The notes beneath the pieces were generated by a model. It was given only the letters and a program-made list of their open reading frames with translations, ran no database searches and was not told where the DNA came from. From positions 154,637 through 218,636 of the forward strand of contig NZ_SLXG01000002.1 of assembly GCF_004345725.1 (NCBI RefSeq): a stretch of 64,000 bases of DNA, read 5' to 3'. The position numbers and the translations under genes are program-made. Origin of the DNA: Crenobacter luteus. Lineage in GTDB: Bacteria; Pseudomonadota; Gammaproteobacteria; Burkholderiales; Chromobacteriaceae. Shown here piece after piece: positions 26,632-37,375 of this stretch (position 1 is the stretch's first letter; every line of letters starts with the position of its first letter).

Positions 26632-27224
26632 CAGCCGGCCTCTTTGACGGCGAGCGCGACCCAGCCGGACGACAGCGCCCAGTCGTTCGAGCCCAGGGCG
26701 TTGAACTGGAACGGTTTGGGCAGCTCGGAGATGTCCAGCTCGAGCCGCGCGCGGGCGCGCACGTCGCCGGCGTTGACGCCGGCGAGCGCGCCCGCCTCGA
26801 GCACGCGCCAGCCGCGGATCGTGCCGATGGCCGACAGCGCCTCGGCCAACGTCGGGTAGAAGCGCGGCAGCGTGCCGATGGTGACGCGGTAGCGACCGGT
26901 CAAGGACTGGTAGGCGAGCTTGAAGGTCAGCGAGGCGTGCGGCTCGAACCAGTTGGCCAGGTCGAGCCGGTAGGCCTGCGCGCGCGGCCGCGTCAGCTCG
27001 AAGTCGAGCCGGAAGGTCAGCGGCACGCCCTGCGCGAGCGCGTCGGACAGCGCGGCCGGCAAGCGGGTCTGGAAGCGGGTGTTGAGCGCGAGCTGGCCGT
27101 CGACGAGCTCGGCTTCGGCGCGGCTGGCGGCGATGTTGTCGGCCATGACCGCCGGGACGAGGACGAGCCACAGCCCCAGCAGCAGGCTAGCGTTTCTCAA
27201 GCAGCGCGTAATAAAAGCCGTCAT
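26631..27224 (-). CDS. DUF4390 domain exported protein
   Basis: 197 residues. An N-terminal hydrophobic signal/anchor (about 9-28, ending VMADN) precedes a DUF4390 domain, a mostly beta-rich module conserved between rsmB and ntrY in many betaproteobacteria. Function unknown; the conserved position suggests a link to envelope sensing by NtrY, which is an inference. Its start lies 38 nt inside the 3' end of rsmB and its stop overlaps the ntrY start. In-frame 9-mer at 26841. Confidence 0.75.
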   Translation of the reverse strand: MTAFITRCLRNASLLLGLWLVLVPAVMADNIAASRAEAELVDGQLALNTRFQTRLPAALSDALAQGVPLTFRLDFELTRPRAQAYRLDLANWFEPHASLTFKLAYQSLTGRYRVTIGTLPRFYPTLAEALSAIGTIRGWRVLEAGALAGVNAGDVRARARLELDISELPKPFQFNALGSNDWALSSGWVALAVKEAG

Positions 27225-28437
27225 GGCGCTCGCACGGGGTCAGCGTCTCGTCGCCGAGGCTGGCGGCGTCGGGGTGACGCGCCAGGAAGGCGGCCAGTTG
27301 CTGGCGGTTTTCTTCGGGAAAAATCGAGCAGGTAGCGTATAGCATTTTCCCGCCGCTGGCGAGGCAGCCCCACAGCGCGTCGAGCATCGCCGACTGCTGG
27401 CGCGCCAGCGTCTGGAAGTCGCCCGGGCGGCGCAGCCACTTGATGTCCGGGTGGCGGCGTACCACGCCGGACGCCGAGCACGGCACGTCGGCGAGGATGC
27501 GGTCGAACGGCACGCCGTCCCACCAGGTGTCGACGCGGGCGGCGTCGGCGGCCTTCAGCGACGCGGCCAGCTTCAGTCTATCGAGGTTGTCGGCGACGCG
27601 CGCCAGGCGCGTCGCGTCGACGTCGAGCGCGGTCAGGTCGAGCTCGGCCAACTCGAGCAGGTGGCCGGTCTTGCCGCCCGGCGCCGCGCACGCGTCGAGC
27701 ACGCGCTGGCCGTCGGCGACGTCGAGCTTGAGCGCCGCCTGTTGCGCGCCGAAGTCCTGCACCGACACGACGCCGTCGGCGAAGCCCGGCAAGTCGCGCA
27801 CCGGCAGCGGGCGCCCGAGGCGCACCGCGTGCCCGGACAGCTTCTCGGCCTCCAGCCCGGCCTCGGCCAGGGTGGCGAGGTAGCCGTCGGCGTCGGTGTG
27901 GCGGCGGTTGACGCGCAGCGTCATCGGCGGATGGCTGTTGTCGGCCTCGACGATCGCCAGCCATTGCTTCGGGAACGCCTGTTTGAGCTTGTCGACCCAC
28001 CAGCGCGGGTGGTTGGTGCCGGCCTCGAGGTCGCGCGCCGCCTTCGCCAGCAGCTCGTCGCGCTGGCGCTGGAAGTTGCGCAGCGCACCGTTGACGAGGC
28101 CCTTGAAGCGGCCGCCGGCGAGCCGGCCGGCCTCGGTCACCGCGCCGTCGACCACCGCGTACGGCGCGGCGCGGGTGTGGGCGAGCTGGTAGATCGCGAC
28201 CATCAGCAGCCGCTCGAGCGCCGGTTCGGGCAGCGGGCGCGGCACCAGCGCGCGCAGCACGAAGCGCAGTTCGGCGAGGCGGCGGACGCTGCCGTAGGCG
28301 ACGTCCTGCAGCGCGGCGCGGGTGCTGGCGGGCAGCTCGGGGTGGCGCCGCGCCAGGTCGGCGAGCGTGTCGGTCAGCGTGCGGCCGTCGTCGAGGCGGG
28401 CGAGGACGGTGGTGGCGAGGGTCTGGAGGCTGGTCAT
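27187..28437 (-). CDS. rsmB: 16S rRNA m5C967 methyltransferase
   Basis: 416 residues. NusB-like N-terminal domain (about 1-140) and SAM-dependent methyltransferase domain. Motifs: SAM-binding DACAAPGGKTGHLLE, motif IV DVPCSASGVVRRHPDIKW with one catalytic cysteine, and YATCSIFPEEN with the second. Modifies C967 of 16S rRNA during ribosome assembly. Start ATG has no strong ribosome-binding site. Its 3' end overlaps the DUF4390 gene. In-frame 9-mer at 27643. Confidence 0.95.
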   Translation of the reverse strand: MTSLQTLATTVLARLDDGRTLTDTLADLARRHPELPASTRAALQDVAYGSVRRLAELRFVLRALVPRPLPEPALERLLMVAIYQLAHTRAAPYAVVDGAVTEAGRLAGGRFKGLVNGALRNFQRQRDELLAKAARDLEAGTNHPRWWVDKLKQAFPKQWLAIVEADNSHPPMTLRVNRRHTDADGYLATLAEAGLEAEKLSGHAVRLGRPLPVRDLPGFADGVVSVQDFGAQQAALKLDVADGQRVLDACAAPGGKTGHLLELAELDLTALDVDATRLARVADNLDRLKLAASLKAADAARVDTWWDGVPFDRILADVPCSASGVVRRHPDIKWLRRPGDFQTLARQQSAMLDALWGCLASGGKMLYATCSIFPEENRQQLAAFLARHPDAASLGDETLTPCERHDGFYYALLEKR

Positions 28438-28451
28438 GGCTTTATCGTAAA

Positions 28452-28488
28452 ACGACGCCAGCCACGGCGGGCGGCCGTGGCTGGTCGT
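28452..28488 (-). terminator. Probable terminator of htpX
   Basis: On the minus strand ACGACCAGCCACGG pairs with 28452-28467 (one bulged base) and is followed by CGTTTTAC. It sits between the htpX stop (28520) and rsmB start (28437). A single 9-mer copy (28509-28517) lies between the stop codon and the hairpin. Confidence 0.6.
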
Positions 28489-28519
28489 GCGTCCCTATCT
28501 AAAAGAGGTTGGCCGAGGC

Positions 28520-29374
28520 TCAGGCGCGGCCGGCGGCGAGCGCCTGCAGGCGCGCGATGCGCTCCTCGGTGTGCGGGTGGGTGCGGAACAGGCCGGAGAC
28601 GCCGCCGCCGGACAGCGGGTTGATGATCATCATCTGCGCGGTCTCCGGGTGCGCCTCGGCCGCGTACATCGGCAGGCCCTGCGCGTAGCGCTCGATCTTG
28701 TAGAGCGCGTTGGCCAGCGCCAGCGGGTCGCCCGAGATCTCGGCGCCGCCGCGGTCGGCCTCGAATTCGCGCGCGCGCGAGATCGCCATCTGGATCAGCG
28801 TCGCCGCCAGCGGGGCGAGGAGCGCGACCAGGATGCCGGCGATCGGGTTGACCGGGTGGCCTTCTTCGTCGCGGCCGCCGAAGAACACCGCGAAGTTCGC
28901 CAGCGCCGAGATCGCGCCGGCCATGGTCGCCGAGATGGTCGAGATCAGCGTGTCGCGGTGCTTTACGTGCGCCAGCTCGTGCGCCATCACGCCCCTGAGC
29001 TCGCGGTAGTCGAGCAGGCGCATGATGCCGGTGGTCGCCGCGACCGCGGCGTTCTCCGGGTTGCGGCCGGTGGCGAAGGCGTTCGGCTGGTCCTCGTGGA
29101 TCACGTAGACGCGCGGCATCGGCATGTTCGCGCGCTGCGCGAGCTCGGCGACCATGTGGTAGAGCTCGGGCGCGCTGTGGGCGTCGACCTCCTGCGCGTT
29201 GTACATGCGCAGCACCATCTTGTCCGAGTTCCAGTAGGCCCAGACGTTCATCGCGCCGCCGAACAGCAGCGCCAGCAGCATGCCGACCTTGCCGCCGATC
29301 ATCGCGCCTATGGTGCCGAACAGCGCGACGATAGCCGCCATCAGCAGCGTGGTCTTGAACCAGTTGTTGCTCAT
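28520..29374 (-). CDS. htpX: Membrane zinc metalloprotease HtpX
   Basis: M48-family protease of 284 residues that degrades misfolded inner-membrane proteins. Two N-terminal spans, zinc site HELAHVKH near residue 140 and downstream zinc glutamate in REFEADRGG. Additional membrane segments lie around 160-200. A sigma-32 type promoter overlaps the end of the upstream fmt gene (29408-29435), which fits the known heat-shock control of this protease. Confidence 0.95.
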   Translation of the reverse strand: MSNNWFKTTLLMAAIVALFGTIGAMIGGKVGMLLALLFGGAMNVWAYWNSDKMVLRMYNAQEVDAHSAPELYHMVAELAQRANMPMPRVYVIHEDQPNAFATGRNPENAAVAATTGIMRLLDYRELRGVMAHELAHVKHRDTLISTISATMAGAISALANFAVFFGGRDEEGHPVNPIAGILVALLAPLAATLIQMAISRAREFEADRGGAEISGDPLALANALYKIERYAQGLPMYAAEAHPETAQMMIINPLSGGGVSGLFRTHPHTEERIARLQALAAGRA

Positions 29375-29407
29375 CGTTCGCTTCCCGTGTGGTTACAGTC
29401 TGTTACG

Positions 29408-29435
29408 AAATGGCGTGCCACTTTGGAATTTCAAG
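29408..29435 (-). promoter_or_regulatory. Sigma-32 (heat-shock) promoter of htpX
   Basis: On the minus strand CTTGAAA (29429-29435) matches the -35 consensus exactly. A 13-nt spacer leads to CGCCATTT (29408-29415), 7 of 8 positions of CCCCATNT. The -35 box overlaps the fmt stop codon (29431-29433). Confidence 0.7.
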
Positions 29436-30351
29436 CCCCGAGCAAAGTTCCCGCCGCCAGCGCGCGGCCGGCGACGAAGTCGCGCGCCGTCAGCCGCTTG
29501 CCGCCCGGCGCCTGCAGCTCGGTGACGCGCACCGCGCCCTGCCCGGCGGCGACCACGACGCCGGCCGCGTCGGCGGCGAGCACCCGCCCCGGCTCGCCGT
29601 CGCCGGCCTCGGCGCTGGCCTGCCACAGCTTGAGCGGCTGGCCGGCCAGCGTGGTGAACGCGCCCGGCACCGGGTTGAAGGCGCGGATGCGGCGCGCGAT
29701 CGCGTCGGCGTCCTGCGTCCAGTCGATGGCGCCCTCGGCCTTGGTCAGCTTCTTGGCGTAGGTCGCGCCGTCCTCGGGCTGCGGCACGGGCACGAGCGCG
29801 GGAAGCTCGGCCAGCGCGGCGACGATCGCCTCGGCGCCGGCCTCGGCCAGCTTGTCGTGCAGCGTGCCGCCGGTGTCGCCCGCGTCGATCGCGACGCGGC
29901 GGGTCAGCAGCATGTCGCCGGTGTCGAGTCCGGCGTCCATTTGCATGATGACGACGCCGGTTTCCGCGTCGCCGGCCTCGATCGCGCGCTGGATCGGCGC
30001 GGCGCCGCGCCAGCGCGGCAGCAGCGAGGCGTGGATGTTCAGGCAGCCCCTGGCCGGGATGTCGAGCACCGCCGGCGGCAGGATCAGGCCGTAGGCGGCC
30101 ACGATCATCGCGTCGGCCGCGACCTCGGCCAACATCGCCTGCGCCTCGGGCGTCCTGAGCGACAGCGGCTGCTCGACCCTGAGGCCGTGCTCGAGCGCCA
30201 GCGCCTTGACCGGGCTCGGCGTCAGTTTCATGCCGCGGCCGGCGGGGCGGTCCGGCTGGGTCAGCACCAGCGCGATCTCGTGACCGGCGGCGATCAGCGC
30301 GGCGAGCGCGCGGGCGGCGAAGTCGGGGGTTCCGGCAAAAATCAGTTTCAT
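29431..30351 (-). CDS. fmt: Methionyl-tRNA formyltransferase
   Basis: 306 residues. Formylates initiator Met-tRNA with 10-formyl-tetrahydrofolate. N-terminal catalytic domain with FAGTPDFA, the folate-site [13 protein letters not shown] (with the NIHAS asparagine/histidine before it) and [10 protein letters not shown]-terminal tRNA-binding OB-type domain from about 205. Pairs functionally with def 64 bp upstream; an inverted-9-mer terminator separates the two, so fmt may depend on read-through or on its own promoter. In-frame 9-mer at 30124. Confidence 0.96.
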   Translation of the reverse strand: MKLIFAGTPDFAARALAALIAAGHEIALVLTQPDRPAGRGMKLTPSPVKALALEHGLRVEQPLSLRTPEAQAMLAEVAADAMIVAAYGLILPPAVLDIPARGCLNIHASLLPRWRGAAPIQRAIEAGDAETGVVIMQMDAGLDTGDMLLTRRVAIDAGDTGGTLHDKLAEAGAEAIVAALAELPALVPVPQPEDGATYAKKLTKAEGAIDWTQDADAIARRIRAFNPVPGAFTTLAGQPLKLWQASAEAGDGEPGRVLAADAAGVVVAAGQGAVRVTELQAPGGKRLTARDFVAGRALAAGTLLGA

Positions 30352-30369
30352 CGGGCGCTATCGTCAAGA

Positions 30370-30402
30370 AAGCTTGGCCGAGCGTGGGGCTCGGCCAAGC
30401 TT
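30370..30402 (-). terminator. Hairpin of inverted 9-mer copies between def and fmt
   Basis: AAGCTTGGCCGAGC (30370-30383) is the exact complement of 30389-30402 around a 5-nt loop. On the minus strand it is followed by TTCTTG, a short U tract. Probably attenuates read-through from def into fmt. Confidence 0.7.
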
Positions 30403-30415
30403 GGGGGGAGGGCCA

Positions 30416-30919
30416 TTACAGCGTGTTTTTTTCGCGTTTTCTGAGCTTGGTCCGGATGCGGTCCTGCTTCAGCTGCGACAGGTACTCGACGAAGACCTTG
30501 CCGTCGAGGTGGTCGATCTCGTGCTGGATGCAGATCGCCAGCAGGCCGTCGGCCTCGATCTCGAACGGCTGGCCGTCGCGGTCCAGCGCGCGCACCCGCA
30601 CCCACTCGGAGCGGTGCACCTTGTCGTAGATGCCGGGCACCGACAGGCAGCCCTCCTCGTAGACGGTGTCGCCGCGGCGCTCGACGATTTCCGGGTTGAC
30701 GAAGGCGGTCAGGCCGCTCTTGTCCTCGGACACGTCGATGACGACCAGGCGCTCGTGCACGTTGACCTGGGTGGCCGCCAGGCCGATGCCGCGCGCCTCG
30801 TACATGGTCTCGGCCATGTCGTCGATCAGCGTGCGGATGCGGTCGTCGACCGCGGAGATCGGTTTGGCCACGGTGTGCAGCCGCTCGTCGGGGTAGTGCA
30901 GGATATTCAGCAATGCCAT
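30416..30919 (-). CDS. def: Peptide deformylase
   Basis: 167-residue metalloenzyme that removes the N-formyl group from nascent proteins. All three motifs are intact: [18 protein letters not shown] (cysteine ligand) and QHEIDHLDG (histidine ligands and catalytic glutamate). Divergent from the LysM gene; the 129-bp gap holds both promoters. First gene of the minus-strand cluster running down to ntrX. Confidence 0.97.
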   Translation of the reverse strand: MALLNILHYPDERLHTVAKPISAVDDRIRTLIDDMAETMYEARGIGLAATQVNVHERLVVIDVSEDKSGLTAFVNPEIVERRGDTVYEEGCLSVPGIYDKVHRSEWVRVRALDRDGQPFEIEADGLLAICIQHEIDHLDGKVFVEYLSQLKQDRIRTKLRKREKNTL

Positions 30920-31048
30920 CTTGCCGGTTCACTCCAAGTAGTCGTAGTCGAGCGCAGCGACCGCCATTAGACTATGCGGATTGCAAGTCTGCCCGTCGGG
31001 GCGATAACGACGCGCTTTCGCGTCGCATCATTTGGGTCACTTTCAGCC

Positions 31049-32089
31049 ATGCGTAAGACAATTATATCGCTGCTCGCCGCTCTCGGGCTCGCCGCACCGG
31101 CGATCGCCGACACCCTGACGCTCCGACCGGACGCCCCGTCGCGTTACGTCGTGGTCCGCGGCGATACGCTGTGGGGGATTTCGGGGCGCTACCTGAAAAG
31201 TCCGTGGCAGTGGCCGCGGCTGTGGCAGATGAACCGCGACGAGGTCAGCAACCCGCACCTGATCTATCCGGGCGAGGTGTTGCGGCTCGACTACGTGAAC
31301 GGCCAGCCGCGCCTGTCGCGCGAGGGCGGCACACGCACCGTGAAGCTGTCGCCGCGCGTGCGGCTCGAGGACGCCGACCGCGCGCTGCCGAGCATCCCGT
31401 CGCGGCTGATCGAACCGTTCCTGAAGCGGCCGCTGGTGATCGACGCGGCCCAGTTCGCGCGCGCGCCGCGCCTGATCGCCGGCCCCGACGAGCGGGTGGT
31501 GCTGGGCAGCGGCGACAAGGCCTACGCGGCCGGGCTGACCGAGGGCGGCGTCTGGCAAGCCTACCGCGCCGGCACGCCGCTGGTCGACCCGGATACGCGC
31601 GAAACGCTCGGCTTGGAGGCGGTCTACGGCGGCGACCTCGAGGTGCTCGACCTCGGCCGGCCCGGCGAGGCGCAGACCCTGCGTGTCGGCACGGTCAGCG
31701 AGGAAATCCAGGTCGGCGACCGACTCGTGCAGGCGCCGAAGGACACCTTCGTCAACTACGCGCCGCGCGCGCCGGAAGGCGACATCCGCGGCAAGGTGAT
31801 CGCCGTCTACAACGGCGTCGCCGAAGCCGGCCAGTACCAGAACCTGGTGGTCAACCGCGGCCGTCGCGACGGCGTCGAGGTCGGCCACGTGTTCGCGGTG
31901 TTCAAGAAGGGCGGCGCGGTGCGGGTCGCCGGCGTCGACGGCGGCCAGGCCGAAACGCTGCGCCTGCCGACCGAAGTCGCCGGCACGCTGTTCGTCTACC
32001 GCGTGTTCGACCGCGTCGCCTACGCGCTGGTGATGCAAAGCCCGGTCGCGATCAACGTCGGCGACGCCTTCGGCCCGCCGCGCGACTGA
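31049..32089 (+). CDS. LysM-domain exported protein
   Basis: 346 residues. Signal peptide (about 1-19, ending AIAD), then a LysM peptidoglycan-binding module with VVRGDTLWGISGRYL (about 32-85) that continues into the LIYPGEVLRL strand. The remainder is a beta-rich region with no known motif. Its position between def and dprA is conserved in many betaproteobacteria. ATG 31049 is the natural start of the signal peptide; an earlier in-frame ATG (30974) is rejected. Stop overlaps dprA start (TGATG), suggesting translational coupling. Confidence 0.88.
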   Translation: MRKTIISLLAALGLAAPAIADTLTLRPDAPSRYVVVRGDTLWGISGRYLKSPWQWPRLWQMNRDEVSNPHLIYPGEVLRLDYVNGQPRLSREGGTRTVKLSPRVRLEDADRALPSIPSRLIEPFLKRPLVIDAAQFARAPRLIAGPDERVVLGSGDKAYAAGLTEGGVWQAYRAGTPLVDPDTRETLGLEAVYGGDLEVLDLGRPGEAQTLRVGTVSEEIQVGDRLVQAPKDTFVNYAPRAPEGDIRGKVIAVYNGVAEAGQYQNLVVNRGRRDGVEVGHVFAVFKKGGAVRVAGVDGGQAETLRLPTEVAGTLFVYRVFDRVAYALVMQSPVAINVGDAFGPPRD

Positions 32090-33201
32090 TGGACGTCGAA
32101 CGCCGTGCCTGGCTGACGCTGGCGCTCACGCCCGGGCTCGGCCCGGTCGGCCTGTTGAAGCTGATCGCCGCCTTCGGCTCGGCCAACGCCGCCGCCGGCG
32201 CGCGCCGCGCGCAGCTGGCGCCGCATATCGGCGAGGCGGCCGCCGCCGCGCTGATGGCCGGCGAGGCGAACGCCGCGGTCGAGGCGGCCGAAGCGTGGCT
32301 CGCCGCGACGCCCGGCGCCTTCCTCTTGACGCTGCTCGACGCCGACTATCCGGCCGAGCTGGCCGAGACGCACGGCCCGCCGCCCTTGCTGTTCGGGCGC
32401 GGCCGCCGTGAGCTGCTCGGCTGCGCCAAGCTCGCCGTGGTCGGCAGCCGCAACGCCACGCCGCAGGGACTCGACAACGCGCGGGTGTTCGCGCGCGAAC
32501 TGGCCAAGGCAGGCTACACCATCGTTTCGGGCTTGGCGGCCGGCATCGACGCCGCCGCGCACGAAGGCGCGCTGGCCGCGCCGGCCTCGACCATCGCGGT
32601 GATCGGCACCGGCATCGACCGCATCTACCCGGCGCGCAACCGCGAGCTGGGCCTCAAGTTGGCCGAGGCCGGGCTGATCCTGTCCGAATTCCCGCTCGGC
32701 GCCGGCGCGCTCGCGCACCACTTCCCGCGCCGCAACCGCGTGATCGCCGGGCTGGCGCGCGGCTGCCTGGTGGTCGAGGCGAGCGTCGACTCCGGCTCGC
32801 TGATCACCGCGCGGCTCGCCGCCGAGAACGGCCGCGAGGTGCTGGCGATCCCCGGTTCGATCCACAACCCGCTCGCGCGCGGCTGCCACCGGCTGATCAA
32901 GGACGGCGCCAAGCTGGTCGAGACGGTCGACGACGTGTTGGCCGAGGTGGGGCGGCCGGCACGGTCCGCGCCGCCGCCGCGCGAGGCCATCGACGCCGCG
33001 CCGGCGCGGGAGGACGCGCCGCAGCCGGCGGGTGCGGGCTGCGCGCTGCTGGCGGCGATGGGCTACGACCCGGTCGACGTCGACACGCTGACCGACCGGC
33101 TCAAGTTGACGGCTGGGGAGGTTTACGCGATGCTTCTGGAGCTTGAGCTGGAAGGACGCGTCGCGGGCTTGCCCGGCGGCCGCTTCCAGCGCCTCTCCTG
33201 A
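32089..33201 (+). CDS. dprA: DNA-processing protein DprA
   Basis: 370 residues. Loads RecA onto incoming single-stranded DNA during natural transformation. N-terminal SAM-like region (1-70), Rossmann domain with VGSRNATPQG, SGLAAGIDAAAHEGAL, GTGIDRIYP, FPRRNRVIAGLA and EASVDSGSLITARLA, then a C-terminal winged-helix domain (about 310-370). Complete and undamaged, so the cell is plausibly transformable. The gene itself carries three copies of the dispersed 9-mer (32178, 32659, 32938). Confidence 0.95.
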   Translation: MDVERRAWLTLALTPGLGPVGLLKLIAAFGSANAAAGARRAQLAPHIGEAAAAALMAGEANAAVEAAEAWLAATPGAFLLTLLDADYPAELAETHGPPPLLFGRGRRELLGCAKLAVVGSRNATPQGLDNARVFARELAKAGYTIVSGLAAGIDAAAHEGALAAPASTIAVIGTGIDRIYPARNRELGLKLAEAGLILSEFPLGAGALAHHFPRRNRVIAGLARGCLVVEASVDSGSLITARLAAENGREVLAIPGSIHNPLARGCHRLIKDGAKLVETVDDVLAEVGRPARSAPPPREAIDAAPAREDAPQPAGAGCALLAAMGYDPVDVDTLTDRLKLTAGEVYAMLLELELEGRVAGLPGGRFQRLS

Positions 33202-33229
33202 ATCCTCCCCGCGTATAGAAGCCTCCCCG

Positions 33230-33688
33230 ATGTTTGACGTTCTCAGCTACCTGCTCGAGCAGTACAGCGACCTGGAAGCCTGCCCCGACCGCGAAGACCT
33301 GTCGCGCCGCCTCGCCGCGGCGGGTTTCGAGGCCGAGGAAATCGACGAGGCGCTCGACTGGGTCGAGCACCTGGACAGCGAAGCCGGCGACCTGTTCGCG
33401 GGCGCGAACGAGGCCAGCTCGCTGCGCGTCTACAGCGCGGGCGAGGTCGAGCACCTGCCGGTCGAGGTGCGCGGCCTGCTGCAGTTCCTCGAGGACAGCG
33501 GCGGGCTGACGCCGGCGCAGCGCGAGCTGGCGATCGACCGGCTGATGGCGCTGCCCGAGGAAGACATCGACGTCGACCTCGCCAAGCTGGTCGCGCTGAT
33601 GGTGCTGTGGAGCCAGCAGAGCGAGCTGCCCATTCTGGTCGGCGAGGAGCTGCTCGCCGCCATCCACGGCGAGCCGACCATGCAGTGA
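33230..33688 (+). CDS. smg: Smg/DUF494 family protein
   Basis: Acidic 152-residue protein of the Smg (DUF494) family, found next to dprA in many beta- and gammaproteobacteria. Starts MFDVLSYLLEQY and is almost wholly helical, with the conserved LPVEVRGLLQFLE segment in the middle. Function unknown. ATG 33230 was chosen because the family begins at this motif; there is no good ribosome-binding site. Follows dprA by 28 nt and ends before the hairpin at 33776. Confidence 0.88.
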   Translation: MFDVLSYLLEQYSDLEACPDREDLSRRLAAAGFEAEEIDEALDWVEHLDSEAGDLFAGANEASSLRVYSAGEVEHLPVEVRGLLQFLEDSGGLTPAQRELAIDRLMALPEEDIDVDLAKLVALMVLWSQQSELPILVGEELLAAIHGEPTMQ

Positions 33689-33726
33689 GCGCGCGCGGCT
33701 CTTGAAAGCCGCCAGACCGCCTCGAC

Positions 33727-33755
33727 TTGAGGCAGGAGGGGTGCGCTGATACCAT
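33727..33755 (+). promoter_or_regulatory. Candidate topA promoter upstream of a terminator hairpin
   Basis: TTGAGG (33727-33732), 17-nt spacer, TACCAT (33750-33755). If used, the intrinsic-terminator hairpin at 33776 would fall within the topA leader. Confidence 0.35.
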
Positions 33756-33775
33756 CGCGCCCTTTCACCCAGCCC

Positions 33776-33806
33776 CAAGAGCGCCCCTTGCGCTCTTGTT
33801 TTGTTT
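33776..33806 (+). terminator. Intrinsic terminator between smg and topA
   Basis: CAAGAGCGC (33776-33784) pairs with 33790-33798, followed by TTTTGTTT. It ends the lysM-dprA-smg transcript and lies 53 nt before the topA ATG. Confidence 0.8.
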
Positions 33807-33858
33807 GACGGATACAGGATGTGTCAGTCACCACGACGGAGCCCCAGCGGACGCGGAC

Positions 33859-36156
<2,298 letters not shown>

Positions 36157-36177
36157 GAGCCGCGACCGCTAGCGACG

Positions 36178-36197
36178 ACGGCGCCTGCGGGCGCCGT
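36178..36197 (+). terminator. Weak terminator-like hairpin after topA
   Basis: ACGGCGCC-TGCG-GGCGCCGT (36178-36197), followed only by TCTTGCGTTT. Confidence 0.5.
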
Positions 36198-36227
36198 TCT
36201 TGCGTTTGGCGACGGCAAATGATTGGC

Positions 36228-36247
36228 GACAAGGGTTCGCCCTTGTC
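36228..36247. repeat. 8-bp stem with TTCG tetraloop
   Basis: GACAAGGG-TTCG-CCCTTGTC, a very stable RNA hairpin in the topA downstream region. It is nested between further partly complementary segments (TTTGGCGA and ATTGGCGA upstream, TCGCCAAAT downstream), so the whole of 36205-36280 may fold. Confidence 0.55.
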
Positions 36248-36317
36248 TGCGTCGCAGTTTACCCGAAATGAATCGCCAAATAATAAACTTTATGCTGGAA
36301 AATCCCTCGGTCGGGTT

Positions 36318-36450
36318 TATAGTGAACACTGTAAAGGGTGTGGTTGGCCCTGATCGAGAAGCCAGGTTAGGCCTGGCGATTACGGTACCGCGACGGAACC
36401 GGAATGCCACTTCGGCATGAAGCGCCGCCTGAACTGGGCGGCGTTTTTAT
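36318..36450 (+). ncRNA. Candidate small RNA between topA and the next gene
   Basis: This 314-bp gap (36157-36470) has no convincing gene. A TATAGT -10-like box at 36317-36322 is followed by sequence able to fold: GCCAGG with CCTGGC (36361-36376), ATGCC with GGCAT (36404-36418), and a perfect terminator at 36423-36448. A transcript of about 120 nt is plausible. There is no clear -35 box, and the RNA fits no family I recognise. A leader attenuator of the downstream gene is the alternative. Confidence 0.4.
36423..36448 (+). terminator. Intrinsic terminator upstream of the 36471 gene
   Basis: CGCCGCC-N7-GGCGGCG (36423-36443) followed by TTTTT, ending 22 nt before the next ATG. Confidence 0.8.
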
Positions 36451-36470
36451 TTCTTCATGAATCGCCGAAA

Positions 36471-36851
36471 ATGAAGCCCAACAGCAGTTTCCTTTTCACC
36501 GGCGGTTCGGTGTTGGCGGCGATCGCCTTCATCAGTGAAGCATGGCCCTTGCTGTTGCTGGCGCTGTTCGTGTTGTTTCTCGGCCTGATCCGGGCCGATC
36601 GCGAGCAGCTGGCCGGTCTGGACGCACGCGCGACCGAGATGTTCCTGGCGCGCTGCGACATGCCCCTCCTGCCGCTGGACGGTTTCGCGGGGGAAGGCTT
36701 GATCGGCTACCGCGCAGGCTACCCGGTGTATCGGGTGCTCAAAAGCCGCGACGCGCGCTGGCAGTTGCTGGGCCCGGACGACGAGGTCAAGGTCGTTGGC
36801 AATGCGATCCGGGTGTGTCCCGGCTTGATCTACCGTCGTCTCGAAGACTGA
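36471..36851 (+). CDS. Small membrane protein, unknown
   Basis: 126 residues. A pair of hydrophobic segments fills about residues 8-45, with a short cytoplasmic or periplasmic domain after it containing a YRAGYPVYRVLKSRDARW stretch and ending RRLED. No family recognised. The start ATG at 36471 has no good ribosome-binding site; an in-frame ATG at 36417 overlaps the terminator hairpin and is less likely. An intrinsic terminator directly upstream suggests control by attenuation or a separate weak promoter. Confidence 0.55.
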   Translation: MKPNSSFLFTGGSVLAAIAFISEAWPLLLLALFVLFLGLIRADREQLAGLDARATEMFLARCDMPLLPLDGFAGEGLIGYRAGYPVYRVLKSRDARWQLLGPDDEVKVVGNAIRVCPGLIYRRLED

Positions 36852-36871
36852 GCACCGAACGCAGCCGGTGA

Positions 36872-36899
36872 AAACGCCCCGCCATCGTGCGGGGCGTTT
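36872..36899. terminator. Bidirectional terminator (36471 gene / dgkA)
   Basis: AAACGCCCCGC (36872-36882) pairs with 36889-36899 around a 6-nt loop, with A and T runs at the ends. Confidence 0.85.
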
Positions 36900-36994
36900 C
36901 TCGTTGTGCCCCGCTTTACCATCGACACGGCGCGTTTTCGCCGATGGCCGCCGCCGGGCCGGCCCCGTCCAAGCCGCACCGCGTGCCGAGCGGC

Positions 36995-37375
36995 TCAGCC
37001 CAGCAGCACCAGCCCCCACATCGCCGCCAGGTTCAGCAGGCCGAGCAGCTGCGCGGCGCTGCCCATGTCCTTGGCGCGCTTGGCCAGCGGGTGGCGCGCG
37101 AGCGAGGTGTGGTCGACCGCCGCCTCGATCGCCGAGTTCAGCAGTTCGATGATCAGCGTCGCCAGGCTGCTGGCGACCAGCAGTGCGCGCGCGACCTTGT
37201 CGACCGGCAAGAAGCAGGCTAGCGGGATCAGGATCAGCGCCAGCACGGTCAGCTGGCGGAAGGCGTCCTCGTGCCGGAATGCGGCTTTCAGGCCGTCGAG
37301 CGAGTAGCCGAAGGCCTTGATCAGGCGATTCAGACCGGTTTTGCCCTTGAACGGGCTTTCTTCTTGGGGTGTCAT
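36995..37375 (-). CDS. dgkA: Diacylglycerol kinase
   Basis: Small integral-membrane kinase of 126 residues that recycles diacylglycerol to phosphatidate. Shows GLNRLIKAFGYSLDGLKAAF at the start, ARHEDAFRQ-like N-terminal helix (here FRHEDAFRQ), the signature ELLNSAIEAAVD and three membrane helices. ATG overlaps the apbE stop codon (ATGA), so it is the last gene of the gshA-gshB-apbE-dgkA run. Confidence 0.93.
   Translation of the reverse strand: MTPQEESPFKGKTGLNRLIKAFGYSLDGLKAAFRHEDAFRQLTVLALILIPLACFLPVDKVARALLVASSLATLIIELLNSAIEAAVDHTSLARHPLAKRAKDMGSAAQLLGLLNLAAMWGLVLLG

Larger units (their letters stand above)
36268..36466 (+). repeat. Direct repeat ATGAATCGCC flanking an AT-richer segment
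   Basis: ATGAATCGCC occurs at 36268-36277 and 36457-36466, each followed by A/G then AAA. The 179 bp between are visibly less GC-rich than the neighbouring genes and hold the candidate small RNA. Could be a partial duplication or a target-site-like footprint. Confidence 0.45.

Noticed and set aside
36223..36420. Small open reading frame of 65 codons in the topA downstream gap
   Set aside because: No ribosome-binding site, no hydrophobic or domain pattern, and it overlaps several RNA hairpins; a non-coding role fits better.
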